From the NCBI GenBank assembly GCA_023264815.1, contig JAHFUZ010000002.1:124001-188000 (forward strand): DNA of 64,000 nucleotides. The letters are read 5' to 3'. The notes beneath the pieces are model-generated. The model saw only the letters and a list, made by a program, of their open reading frames with translations, did not search any database and had not been told where the DNA came from. Position numbers and translations under genes: made by a program. Every line of letters starts with the position of its first letter. Position 1 is the stretch's first letter. This stretch comes from Arthrobacter sp. (GTDB lineage: Bacteria > Actinomycetota > Actinomycetes > Actinomycetales > Micrococcaceae). Shown here one piece after another: positions 25,066 to 32,403 of the stretch.

Positions 25066-25536
25066 ATGAATGCCATGACCCCGGAACCCGTCCCGGTCCA
25101 CTGCAGCGAGCAGCCAACCGCCGTCGTGCGCGAACAAGTTGCTCTGGATGCCCTGACCGAATTTTTCGGCCGTGCCTTCGGAACGGTGGCCGCCGAAGCC
25201 CACGCCCAAAACGTCCAGCTTGCCGGGCCGCCGTTTGCCCTCTACCGCGGGATGCCGGCCCAAACCGTGGATGTCGAGGCCGGTTTTCCCGTCGCGGGCA
25301 CCCTGTCCGGGACACCGGCAGTGGCCGCCGGTACCCTCCCCGAAGCCGATGCGTTCGAGGCTGTGCATGTTGGCTCCTACGAGACGCTGACTGAGACATA
25401 CGCGGCGCTCCAGGACCGGATCAGGGAGGCAGGCAAAAACCCGTCCGCCACCATGTGGGAGTTCTACCTGAACGGACCGTCGACTGAACCCGATCCCTCG
25501 GAATGGCAGACGAGGGTAGTGTGGCCGGTGACCTGA
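25066..25536 (+). CDS. GyrI-like small-molecule-binding protein
   Basis: 156 residues resembling the AraC effector-binding/GyrI fold. It has a first half with VVREQVALDALTEFFGRAFGTV, then GPPFALYRGM, and a second half with VEAGFPVA, AFEAVHVGSYETLTETYAALQDRI and MWEFYLNGPSTEPDPSEWQTRVVWPV. The duplicated SHS2 module with the Glu-Tyr/Trp rich pocket is typical. No DNA-binding domain is attached. It probably binds a cationic or aromatic ligand. ATG 25066 or 25075 could start it; no clear ribosome site. Confidence 0.82.
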   Translation: MNAMTPEPVPVHCSEQPTAVVREQVALDALTEFFGRAFGTVAAEAHAQNVQLAGPPFALYRGMPAQTVDVEAGFPVAGTLSGTPAVAAGTLPEADAFEAVHVGSYETLTETYAALQDRIREAGKNPSATMWEFYLNGPSTEPDPSEWQTRVVWPVT

Positions 25537-25982
25537 TGCCCAGGATCTTCCGTCTGCTGCTGGTGTATGCGCTGCTGCTGGGAGGCGCCCCGCCGGCGGT
25601 CGCCGCCATCCCTGCCGGCGTCGTGATCGAGGACCGGGCGGGAGTGCTCGACCGGAACACGCTGGTCCCTGCCCTGTCCGCCGTCGAATTCCATGAGCCC
25701 ACCTCTGTAGCCGTTTACACCTACAACGGCAGCGCATCGGACAACCTCAACGAAGAGGTCCTCAGGTTCGCCCGCGCCGAGCACCCGGAATGGATCAGTC
25801 CCGATGGACAGAAGTGGGCAGACGGTCTCTTCATCTTCGCCCTCGATCCGGTAGGCCGGCATGTGGGCACCTACATGGGCGAGGACCGCAAGGTCTCCCT
25901 GCAACAGCGCGAAGACATCCAACGGGCAGGGCGAGTCTGCCACCGCTGCGGACGTACGAACCCCAGTTCCTCGAGTTTCTAG
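25536..25982 (+). pseudogene. Truncated DUF5129/TPM-like secreted protein at the island edge
   Basis: The frame starts with a signal peptide (MPRIFRLLLVYALLLGGAPPAVAAI) and a TPM-like N-terminal segment (PAGVVIEDRAGVLDRNTLVPAL, VAVYTYNGSASDNLNEEVLRFA, WADGLFIFALDPVGRHVGTYMGED). It ends abruptly after VSLQQREDIQ in an unrelated Cys/Arg/Ser-rich tail. Family proteins continue for 150-300 residues, so this is truncated or frameshifted. ATG 25536 shares a base with the previous stop (TGATG). The first DosR-like box begins 2 bases after the stop, so the truncation point coincides with the island boundary. Confidence 0.65.
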
Positions 25983-25983
25983 G

Positions 25984-26000
25984 GTGACTTTTGGCCCTAC
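25984..26000 (+). promoter_or_regulatory. DosR-like box upstream of USP operon
   Basis: GTGACTTTTGGCCCTAC, 60 bp upstream of the first universal stress protein start. It is one of the clearest members of the recurrent 17-bp element of this island. Confidence 0.75.
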
Positions 26001-26060
26001 ACGTCCGCTTCCACAGGCCGCAGGCTGAAGGGGCAGCAAGTGCGCAGTGAAGGGAAGGCC

Positions 26061-26507
26061 ATGGAGGACTCAGTGTCGGGCGGTGCCAGGTTCGTGGTGG
26101 GGGTGGACGGGTCGGAGGCATCGGTGGAAGCACTCCGGCAGGCGCAGCGGCTGGCGGCCCCTGCCGGCGCCATGGTGCTGGCAACCGCCTACTGGGACGA
26201 CCCGCAGGTCTACGCCGGCTACGTGGCCATGGGCATAGACCGCTTCGAGGAACGGGTCACAATGATCCTCAAGGAAGCCCTGGCACAGGCGTTCGGCGAC
26301 ACTATCCCACCGAACGTCGTCCCACGCGTCATCCGCGGCCACCCCCGTGATTCCCTGATCGACGCCAGCCGCCATGCGGACATGATCGTTGTTGGCAGGC
26401 GCGGCCACGGAGGATTCGGCGGCCTGCTCCTGGGCTCCGTCAGCTCAGCCTGCGTTGCCCATGCGCACTGCCCCGTATTGGTTGTCCACAGCCCCGACAA
26501 AAAGTAG
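26061..26507 (+). CDS. Universal stress protein, single domain
   Basis: A 148-residue UspA-fold protein: FVVGVDGSEASVEALRQAQRLA at the N terminus and the nucleotide-binding stretch VVGRRGHGGFGGLLLGSVS (G-x2-G-x9-G-S) near the C terminus, so an ATP-binding type. ATG 26061 is preceded by AAGGGAAGG; GTG 26040 is an alternative in frame. It is first gene of a USP-USP-PNPOx unit behind a DosR-like box. Related ATP-binding USPs are DosR-regulon members in mycobacteria. Confidence 0.92.
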   Translation: MEDSVSGGARFVVGVDGSEASVEALRQAQRLAAPAGAMVLATAYWDDPQVYAGYVAMGIDRFEERVTMILKEALAQAFGDTIPPNVVPRVIRGHPRDSLIDASRHADMIVVGRRGHGGFGGLLLGSVSSACVAHAHCPVLVVHSPDKK

Positions 26508-26522
26508 TAAGGAAGACCAGCC

Positions 26523-27377
26523 GTGAGAACGTCAAAACCGATCGCCGTTGCAACCAACGACTCGCCGCAAAGCCAGGCCGCCGTCCAGTGGGCTGCAGGC
26601 CGGGCTGCCGAGGCCGGCCTGCCGCTGATCCTCCTGTATGTCGTGGACGACCGCTGGGTGGCCGAACCGATCCCGTGGACCGGAGAGCTGCTCGAACGCG
26701 GTGAACAGCTGGTGGAGGCCGCTGCCGGACGGGTGCGGGGCACGGTTCCGGTGGAGGTCACCACCAAGGTCCTGGAGGGCGGAATTGCCGGCTCGCTGCG
26801 AAAGTATTCCTCCCAGGTCTCCATGCTTGTGGTGGGGTCCGGCGCTCCGCATCTGGGGGGTTCGTTGACCGACAGGGCCCTGCAGGTCGCCGCAGCCGCC
26901 AAATGCCCGGTGGCCGTTGTCGGTGTCCACGACACCGAGGGCCGGCAGGGCGTGGTGGTAGGCGTCGACGGCTCGGAAGAGGCAACGCAGGCCGTCGCTT
27001 TCGCAGCCGCGGAGGCGGACCGTGAAGGCCAGGAACTGACGGTGGTTTATGCCATCTGGGAACCGGACAAATGGGTGGACAGTGGAGCCCTCACCGGGAC
27101 ACTCGCCCAGAGAATTGAGGACGAGGAACGGATGGTACTTTCGGAAACTATCTCCGGTATCGCCGAGGACTACCCGGACCTGAAAGTGCACCGGATCCTG
27201 GACACCGAAATGGAACCGGCCGCTGCGCTGGTCAGGGCGGCCGCTGACGCCCAACTGCTGGTGGTGGGGAGCCGCGGACGGGGAGGCTTCAAACGGCTGC
27301 TGCTCGGTTCCACCGCCCACGCGGTCCTGACCCACCTGCCGTGCCCCACGGTGATCACCCCAATCCACCGCAAGTAG
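26523..27377 (+). CDS. Tandem universal stress protein
   Basis: 284 residues with two UspA domains (about 1-140 and 141-284). The first domain starts KPIAVATNDSPQSQAAVQWAA and has a degenerate nucleotide loop (VVGSGAPHLGGSLTDRALQ). The second starts GVVVGVDGSEEATQAVAFAA and keeps VVGSRGRGGFKRLLLGSTAH, so only the second probably binds ATP. GTG 26523 lies 16 bp after the upstream stop, with AAGGAAG before it. Same operon as its neighbours. Confidence 0.92.
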   Translation: MRTSKPIAVATNDSPQSQAAVQWAAGRAAEAGLPLILLYVVDDRWVAEPIPWTGELLERGEQLVEAAAGRVRGTVPVEVTTKVLEGGIAGSLRKYSSQVSMLVVGSGAPHLGGSLTDRALQVAAAAKCPVAVVGVHDTEGRQGVVVGVDGSEEATQAVAFAAAEADREGQELTVVYAIWEPDKWVDSGALTGTLAQRIEDEERMVLSETISGIAEDYPDLKVHRILDTEMEPAAALVRAAADAQLLVVGSRGRGGFKRLLLGSTAHAVLTHLPCPTVITPIHRK

Positions 27378-27401
27378 CAGCCGACGTAGTAGCCTGCGAG
27401 C

Positions 27402-27863
27402 ATGCAAAGCGACACTTCAGGATCCCCAACGGAAGTCCTCACTGTTCATGACTGCTGGAAGTACCTCCGATCGGCTTCGGTGGGCCGGGTGGCTGTCATC
27501 GCGGGTGGCAGGCCGGAAATCTTCCCCGTCAACTACGTGCCAGACAGCGGAACGGTGATTTTCCGCACAGGTCCGGGGACCAAACTCGATGCCCTGCTGG
27601 GGGGCGGTCCCCTTGCCCTCGAAGCTGACGGCCTGAACACCTACGGCACCATTGCCTGGAGCGTCATCGTCAAGGGCACCGCGTCCGTAGTGGACTCGCA
27701 GGAGGAGTTCCAGGAAGCCGCAGACGCCGGGCTCTCACCATGGGAAAGCGGAAGCAAGGACCACTTAGTGCGGATCACCCCCGCCGAGGTCAGCGGCCGG
27801 CGCTTCGTGATCAATCCGCCGTCGCACTGGTGGCCGCCGCTGGACGCCGGCGGGCGGCACTAA
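27402..27863 (+). CDS. Pyridoxamine 5'-phosphate oxidase-like flavin-binding protein (paralogue 1)
   Basis: 153 residues with a split-barrel PNPOx-like fold: CWKYLRSASVGRVAVIAGGRPEIFPVNYVPDSGTVIFRTGPGTKLDAL, then LEADGLNTYGTIAWSVIVKG, and a C-terminal WWPPLD. It probably binds FMN, F420 or heme; activity is unknown. Two close paralogues occur at 34284 and 41489. It is last gene of the USP operon, 24 bp after the tandem USP. Mycobacterial DosR regulons also include PNPOx-like genes (recollection). Confidence 0.88.
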   Translation: MQSDTSGSPTEVLTVHDCWKYLRSASVGRVAVIAGGRPEIFPVNYVPDSGTVIFRTGPGTKLDALLGGGPLALEADGLNTYGTIAWSVIVKGTASVVDSQEEFQEAADAGLSPWESGSKDHLVRITPAEVSGRRFVINPPSHWWPPLDAGGRH

Positions 27864-27869
27864 CAGCCC

Positions 27870-27939
27870 ACGACGGCGGTGTTCACCGTGCCCCGGCCAC
27901 GCTTGCCGGGCTGCCTTCCACCGCCGTCGTACTCTTTTT
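27870..27939 (+). terminator. Long-arm hairpin terminator after USP-PNPOx operon
   Basis: ACGACGGCGGTG (27870-27881) pairs perfectly with CACCGCCGTCGT (27919-27930), with a smaller CCGGC/GCCGG hairpin inside the loop, and is followed by ACTCTTTTT. It overlaps the 3' end of the convergent ATPase gene. Confidence 0.6.
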
Positions 27940-29784
27940 CCTGCCGCTGCGCAGGGCGCGCAGCGCGTTGAGGATCGTGGCAAGATCCACCAGCTCCTGA
28001 AGGAGCGCCCCCGCCACAGCGGGTATGTAACCGAAGACTGCCGCGATCATGAGTCCGACGCTGAGCAGGATACCCGTCCAGATGCTCGCCAGGGCGATCC
28101 GCATGGTGCGCTGGCCGATGTCGACGGCCAGCGCGGCCCTGGACAGGTCGTCCAGCAGGATCACGACGTCCGCAGATTCACTCGCCGCGGTTGAACCCTT
28201 GGCGCCCATGGCCACGCCCACCTCGGCGGCGGCCAGCACAGGGGCGTCGTTGACTCCATCACCTACCATCATGACCGGGCGTTTTGCCAGCCCTGCCACG
28301 GTGGAAACCTTGTCCCCGGGCAGGCAGCCTGCCTGGACCCGGGTGATCCCGGCCTGGCCTGCGATCTGTTCTGCCGTAGCCCGGGCGTCGCCCGTGAGGA
28401 GGTGGATTTCGCGGACTCCAAGCCGCCGAAGCCGGGCCAGGGTGCCCACCGCATTGCTACGCAGGGGGTCGCTCATGATGAGCGCCCCTCCGTAACGCCC
28501 GTCAACACCCACGTAGACCGCCAGCTGGCCGCCGGCAACGTCGGCCTCCTCAAAGCCGGTAGTGACGGAGCTGACGAACCCGGGTTTGCCTACCACTACC
28601 CGGTGGTTCGCGCAGGTGGCGGTGACACCCTGGGTGGCGTGTTCCGTCGCGTCGTTCCCGGGCAGGAGCTCGAGTCCGCGGTGCCTGGCGGCGGCGATTA
28701 CCGATGAGGCCAGCACATGGGAGGAATACTGTTCTGCCGAGGCGGCCAGCTGCAGCAGCCTGTCCTCGCTGACCGGCCCGGCGGTGGCCGCCGGAATCCT
28801 GATTTCGTGGAGCGTTGGCCGGCCGTGGGTGAGCGTGCCGGTCTTGTCGAACACAGCTGTCCGCACATGGGCAAGCTGCTCAAGGGTGCCGCCGTTTTTG
28901 ATGATGATGCCCGCGTGTGCGGCCCGGCTGGTGCCGGCCAGGAACGCTACGGGGGCTGCGATGAGCAGCGGGCAGGGGGTGGCCACCACCAGGACCTGGG
29001 CGAACCGTCCCGGGTCCTGGCTGAAGTACCAGCCTGCACCGGCCAGGACGAAGGCCAGGAGTGTAAACGGGACAGCATACCTGTCGGCAAGCCGGACCAC
29101 CGGCGGCCTGCTGGACGCCGCCTCCTGGACGAGGGCCACAATCTGGCTGTACTGCGAGTCCTTTGCCGTTGACGAGGCCTTCATAGTCACGGCGCTGTCA
29201 CCGTTGACCGAACCGCTGAGCAGCGTATCGCTGGCCCTGTGTTCCACCGGCAGGCTCTCCCCCGTCAGCATGGATTCATCGAAGCTGCCGGTTCCGTCCA
29301 GCAGCACCCCGTCCACCGGCACCACTTCCGATGGTTTGATCAGGAGGACGTCCCCGGGGAGGACAGCGTCGGCGGGGATGTCCTCGGGTGCACCGCCATT
29401 CTGTTGCCGGTGCGCCGTCTGCGGGGTGCGTTCAAGCAGGGACCTGAGCTCGCGGGTAGCCCTCCCCTGGGCGATGTCCTCAAGCGCTTCACCACCGGCA
29501 AGCATCAGCACGATGATCAGTGCCGCCACGTACTCGCCGACGGCCACCGTGGCGGCGATGGCCGTCACAGCCAGCAGGTCAATGCCCCACCGGCCGCCGA
29601 TCAGCGCCCTGATCATGGCCCCTGACCGGATGGCAGCGATCACCAGGGCGTAGGCGCTCGCCGTCCACTGCGCTGCCGGAGCCGCCCCCATGGCCAGCAG
29701 GAGGATGACGGCTGCCCCTGCCGCGAGGGTGGCGGCTACCAGGGGAAACTGACGGATCGCCGCCCGAACGGAAGTTGGCCTCAT
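27883..29784 (-). CDS. P1B-type metal-transporting P-type ATPase, no N-terminal HMA domain
   Basis: A 633-residue heavy-metal ATPase. The actuator loop is LTGESLPV, the membrane metal motif is TPCPLLIA, the phosphorylation site is FDKTGTLTHG (Asp near 312), the nucleotide-domain HP locus reads SSHVLA (Pro replaced by Val), and the hinge is MVGDGVNDAPVLA. TPC instead of CPC or SPC points to a less-studied metal group, so the metal is uncertain. It begins ATG 29784. No full DosR-like box was found upstream, only the half-like GATCTTAGGGCCC. It converges with the PNPOx gene. Confidence 0.9.
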   Translation of the reverse strand: MRPTSVRAAIRQFPLVAATLAAGAAVILLLAMGAAPAAQWTASAYALVIAAIRSGAMIRALIGGRWGIDLLAVTAIAATVAVGEYVAALIIVLMLAGGEALEDIAQGRATRELRSLLERTPQTAHRQQNGGAPEDIPADAVLPGDVLLIKPSEVVPVDGVLLDGTGSFDESMLTGESLPVEHRASDTLLSGSVNGDSAVTMKASSTAKDSQYSQIVALVQEAASSRPPVVRLADRYAVPFTLLAFVLAGAGWYFSQDPGRFAQVLVVATPCPLLIAAPVAFLAGTSRAAHAGIIIKNGGTLEQLAHVRTAVFDKTGTLTHGRPTLHEIRIPAATAGPVSEDRLLQLAASAEQYSSHVLASSVIAAARHRGLELLPGNDATEHATQGVTATCANHRVVVGKPGFVSSVTTGFEEADVAGGQLAVYVGVDGRYGGALIMSDPLRSNAVGTLARLRRLGVREIHLLTGDARATAEQIAGQAGITRVQAGCLPGDKVSTVAGLAKRPVMMVGDGVNDAPVLAAAEVGVAMGAKGSTAASESADVVILLDDLSRAALAVDIGQRTMRIALASIWTGILLSVGLMIAAVFGYIPAVAGALLQELVDLATILNALRALRSGRKKSTTAVEGSPASVAGAR

Positions 29785-29823
29785 GGGCTCGATCTTAGGG
29801 CCCCTCTGCGGGTAGCCAAACGC

Positions 29824-31464
29824 TTAGGCGCGTCCGGTTGGGCCCGACGGCGGCAGCTCACCCGGTGGCGGAGGGGAACCTTCCGGCGGGTAGGGGTTAA
29901 ACGGCGGGAGCGGAGCAGCCGCCGGGGCAGGGACCCGCAGCATGCCGCTGGCAGCGGAATCCGTTTGAGGATCCCCGGCCTCCCGCCCGCCGAGGTCGAG
30001 GCGGAACGGCGGGTATTCGTCGCGCATCAGGCTCACGTACGTGATGACCCGGTAGATCCAGCGATGGAAGCCCAGGATCAGGTCAAACAGCGGGCGCTGG
30101 TAGCGGCCGGTAAACAGCAGGATCACTGCCGCCACCAAGACCAGGAAGGTGAACAGGGAGAAGCCGGTCCCTGTCTCATACCTGACGCCCGGGTTCTGGG
30201 GGTCAGTCCAGCGGACGGTGCTGGCGCCGGTCAGTGCCGCGATGATGATCAGGTGCGGCAGTGCGAGAAGCCAGCTTTTAACGAGGACGAGTCCACGGGA
30301 CAGCCGCTCCGGATAGTCAACCTCGAAATCAGCCGGGTAGTCCGTGCTGGCCAGCGTGAATGGCGGGTACTGGTCGGTGCCCAAGACGCCGTAGGCGTAG
30401 AACGAGACCCGCCAACTCCAGCGCAGGACCCCTACGTTGAAGTTGAAAAGGGAGCGCGGATAACGTGCGGTGAACAGGATGGCGAACCAGGCGATGATGG
30501 TGACCACCACGAATGCGAACCACAAGAAGAACAGCACAATAAAGTGCGGGATGGCCAGGAACCATTTCACCAGCCACAGCCCTCTGGACAGCACGGGGTC
30601 GAGGTCGCCGCGAAGTCTTGCCGGATAGGGCGCCACTTCAGCAGCAGTTTGCGCAGCAACTGCCTGGTGGGGCTGACCCTGTGGGGCAGCCCCGGGCGGG
30701 AAAGCCGCCATGGGTGTGGTGGCGGGAGCCGCCAGCGGCACCGTCGCGCCGGCCTGCGGGGCGGCGGGGTGCGGAGTTGGCCGGTGAGCTTCGTGGCGCC
30801 CCAGCCCCTGTGCCCCGAAGATCAGCAGCGGCACGCCGAGGACCAGCAGGACTGCCCCTGCTGCCAGCAGGCCGGCAGCTATGGGACCGAACAGCTCTGA
30901 CCGGAAGCCTGTCTGCAGATCTGCCGATACACCGGGGCTGGCATCGGCGTTCATGACCACAACGGACCACTGCCCGCTTTCTATCTTCCAGTCCAGGTTC
31001 CGTTCACCGCTGCCCGCCGCCGAGCCTGCCCAGAAGCCCTGGGCCGCGGGTGCCGGCGGTTGGGCCGTCCCTTGAATCTCCCGGTACTCCGGGCGGAACG
31101 GCCGGTACTCAACATCGCGCAGTTCGGCGTAGTTGGCTCCGGACAAATAGCGGTCAACGTCCTGCCGGGGTGCGATGCCTACAAAGATGTCCTTCCCGGG
31201 GTTGGCGGACTCCGCCTTGATCCGGATGGTCCCCACATCGAAGGGCAGCGGGGCCGGAACCTGTTCACCACGGATCTGGTCCGCACCGGTGTACACGATG
31301 GCCGTGGAGCCCACCGCAAACCGTTCCCTCGGCGAGGTGAGGTATCCGCCGTCGTTCTGGAGCGCATTCACCCACGACGCGCCGATGCCCCCGAACAGCA
31401 GGCCCACACCCGCCATCGAGAACAGGATGCCGAACACAAGCATGGTGATGGAACGGGCTTTCAT
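29824..31464 (-). CDS. Membrane protein with two DUF4389 domains
   Basis: 546 residues. The first part has a transmembrane helix (SITMLVFGILFSMAGVGLLFGGIG), an extracytoplasmic beta-rich domain and a second membrane helix near residue 200. An Ala/Pro linker follows, then two DUF4389 units. Each has a membrane pair and a tail segment: YPARLRGDLDPVLSRGLWLVKWFLAIPHFIVLFFLW and YPERLSRGLVLVKSWLLALPHLIIIAAL, with WRVSFYAYGVLGTDQYPPFTL and YRVITYVSLMRDEYPPFRL. The end is Pro-rich. The function is unknown. A DosR-like box lies 90 bp upstream of its start. Confidence 0.88.
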   Translation of the reverse strand: MKARSITMLVFGILFSMAGVGLLFGGIGASWVNALQNDGGYLTSPRERFAVGSTAIVYTGADQIRGEQVPAPLPFDVGTIRIKAESANPGKDIFVGIAPRQDVDRYLSGANYAELRDVEYRPFRPEYREIQGTAQPPAPAAQGFWAGSAAGSGERNLDWKIESGQWSVVVMNADASPGVSADLQTGFRSELFGPIAAGLLAAGAVLLVLGVPLLIFGAQGLGRHEAHRPTPHPAAPQAGATVPLAAPATTPMAAFPPGAAPQGQPHQAVAAQTAAEVAPYPARLRGDLDPVLSRGLWLVKWFLAIPHFIVLFFLWFAFVVVTIIAWFAILFTARYPRSLFNFNVGVLRWSWRVSFYAYGVLGTDQYPPFTLASTDYPADFEVDYPERLSRGLVLVKSWLLALPHLIIIAALTGASTVRWTDPQNPGVRYETGTGFSLFTFLVLVAAVILLFTGRYQRPLFDLILGFHRWIYRVITYVSLMRDEYPPFRLDLGGREAGDPQTDSAASGMLRVPAPAAAPLPPFNPYPPEGSPPPPGELPPSGPTGRA

Positions 31465-31554
31465 GGGAGTCCTCCCGCTGTAGCAGCAACGTGGCTCCGC
31501 ACCCCCAGCAAGGCACTGAGTACCTCCAGAGTCATGCCCCCAGCGGCCTGCCGG

Positions 31555-31571
31555 CTAGGGCCAAAGGTCAT
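31555..31571 (-). promoter_or_regulatory. DosR-like box between DUF4389 gene and devR-like gene
   Basis: Minus-strand ATGACCTTTGGCCCTAG, 90 bp upstream of the leftward DUF4389 gene and 120 bp upstream of the rightward response regulator. It could serve both, including regulator autoactivation. Confidence 0.7.
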
Positions 31572-31691
31572 GGCCGGTTCCGGCGTCGGGTCATTGGACC
31601 CTTGTGGGGTTCCCCCCGTTCCTAAAGAATGATTCTGGCGCAGCCCGTCACGGCGCCGCGGGTTCGTACGGGGTGCGCGGAAAGGATCAGG

Positions 31692-32378
31692 ATGAACGCT
31701 TCAGCAGCTCCGGAACATGCCACTGCGCTGTCCCACGACGGGATCCGCGTGTTCATTCTCGACGACCACGAGCTGGTGCGGCGTGGCCTCCAGGACCTTC
31801 TGGAAAGCGAGGGTTTCGTGGTGGTGGGCATGTCCGGTTCCGCCGCTGAAGCTGCCCGCAGGATTCCGGCACTGCGTCCTGACGTGGCAGTTCTTGATGC
31901 AAGGCTGCCTGACGGGACCGGGATTGAGGTCTGCCGCGACGTGCATTCAGTTGATGCAACGATTAACTGCCTGATCCTCACCAGCTACGACGACGAGCAG
32001 GCGCTCCGCGGTGCCGTCCTCGCGGGGGCCTCAGGCTACGTCCTCAAAGAAATCGGCGGTTCGGACCTGATCGGGGCGCTGCGCCGCGCAGCCAAAGGCG
32101 AGTCCCTTTTTGATGCCGACCTGAAGGCCAGGATCGTCCAGGGGCTCGCCGAACCGGAGCGGGTGGATCCGCGGATTGCCGGGCTGACGCGTCAGGAGCG
32201 CAGGGTGCTGGAGTTCATTGGCGAGGGCCTGACAAACCGGCAGATCGGCGAGCACATGCTGCTTGCGGAGAAAACGGTCAAAAATTACGTCTCGTCGCTC
32301 CTGGCGAAGTTGGGTTTTGAACGCCGGACGCAGGCTGCGGTCCACATGGCGCAGCACCGTGACCAGCAGGGCCCTTGA
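31692..32378 (+). CDS. DevR/DosR-like NarL-family response regulator
   Basis: 228 residues. The receiver domain (about 17-135) has acidic pocket Asp24/Asp25, phospho-acceptor Asp69 (VAVLDARLPDGTG), Ser98 and Lys119. The LuxR-type HTH (about 163-222) reads LTRQERRVLEFIGEGLTNRQ and then AEKTVKNYVSSLLAKLGFERRTQAAV, very close in pattern to mycobacterial DosR, including the KTVKNYV recognition helix. It should bind the 17-bp boxes of this region (inference). ATG 31692 follows AAAGGATC; a longer frame to 31629 lacks a ribosome site. Its gene is convergent with the DevS-like kinase rather than in an operon with it. Confidence 0.92.
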   Translation: MNASAAPEHATALSHDGIRVFILDDHELVRRGLQDLLESEGFVVVGMSGSAAEAARRIPALRPDVAVLDARLPDGTGIEVCRDVHSVDATINCLILTSYDDEQALRGAVLAGASGYVLKEIGGSDLIGALRRAAKGESLFDADLKARIVQGLAEPERVDPRIAGLTRQERRVLEFIGEGLTNRQIGEHMLLAEKTVKNYVSSLLAKLGFERRTQAAVHMAQHRDQQGP

Positions 32379-32403
32379 CCGGACGGGCAACCACAGGGAG
32401 TAG

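Noticed and set aside
29790-29805. GATCTTAGGGCCCC upstream of the TPC ATPase as a DosR-like box
   Set aside because: Only one half resembles the element; it is 10 bp from the start codon and may be part of a -10 region.
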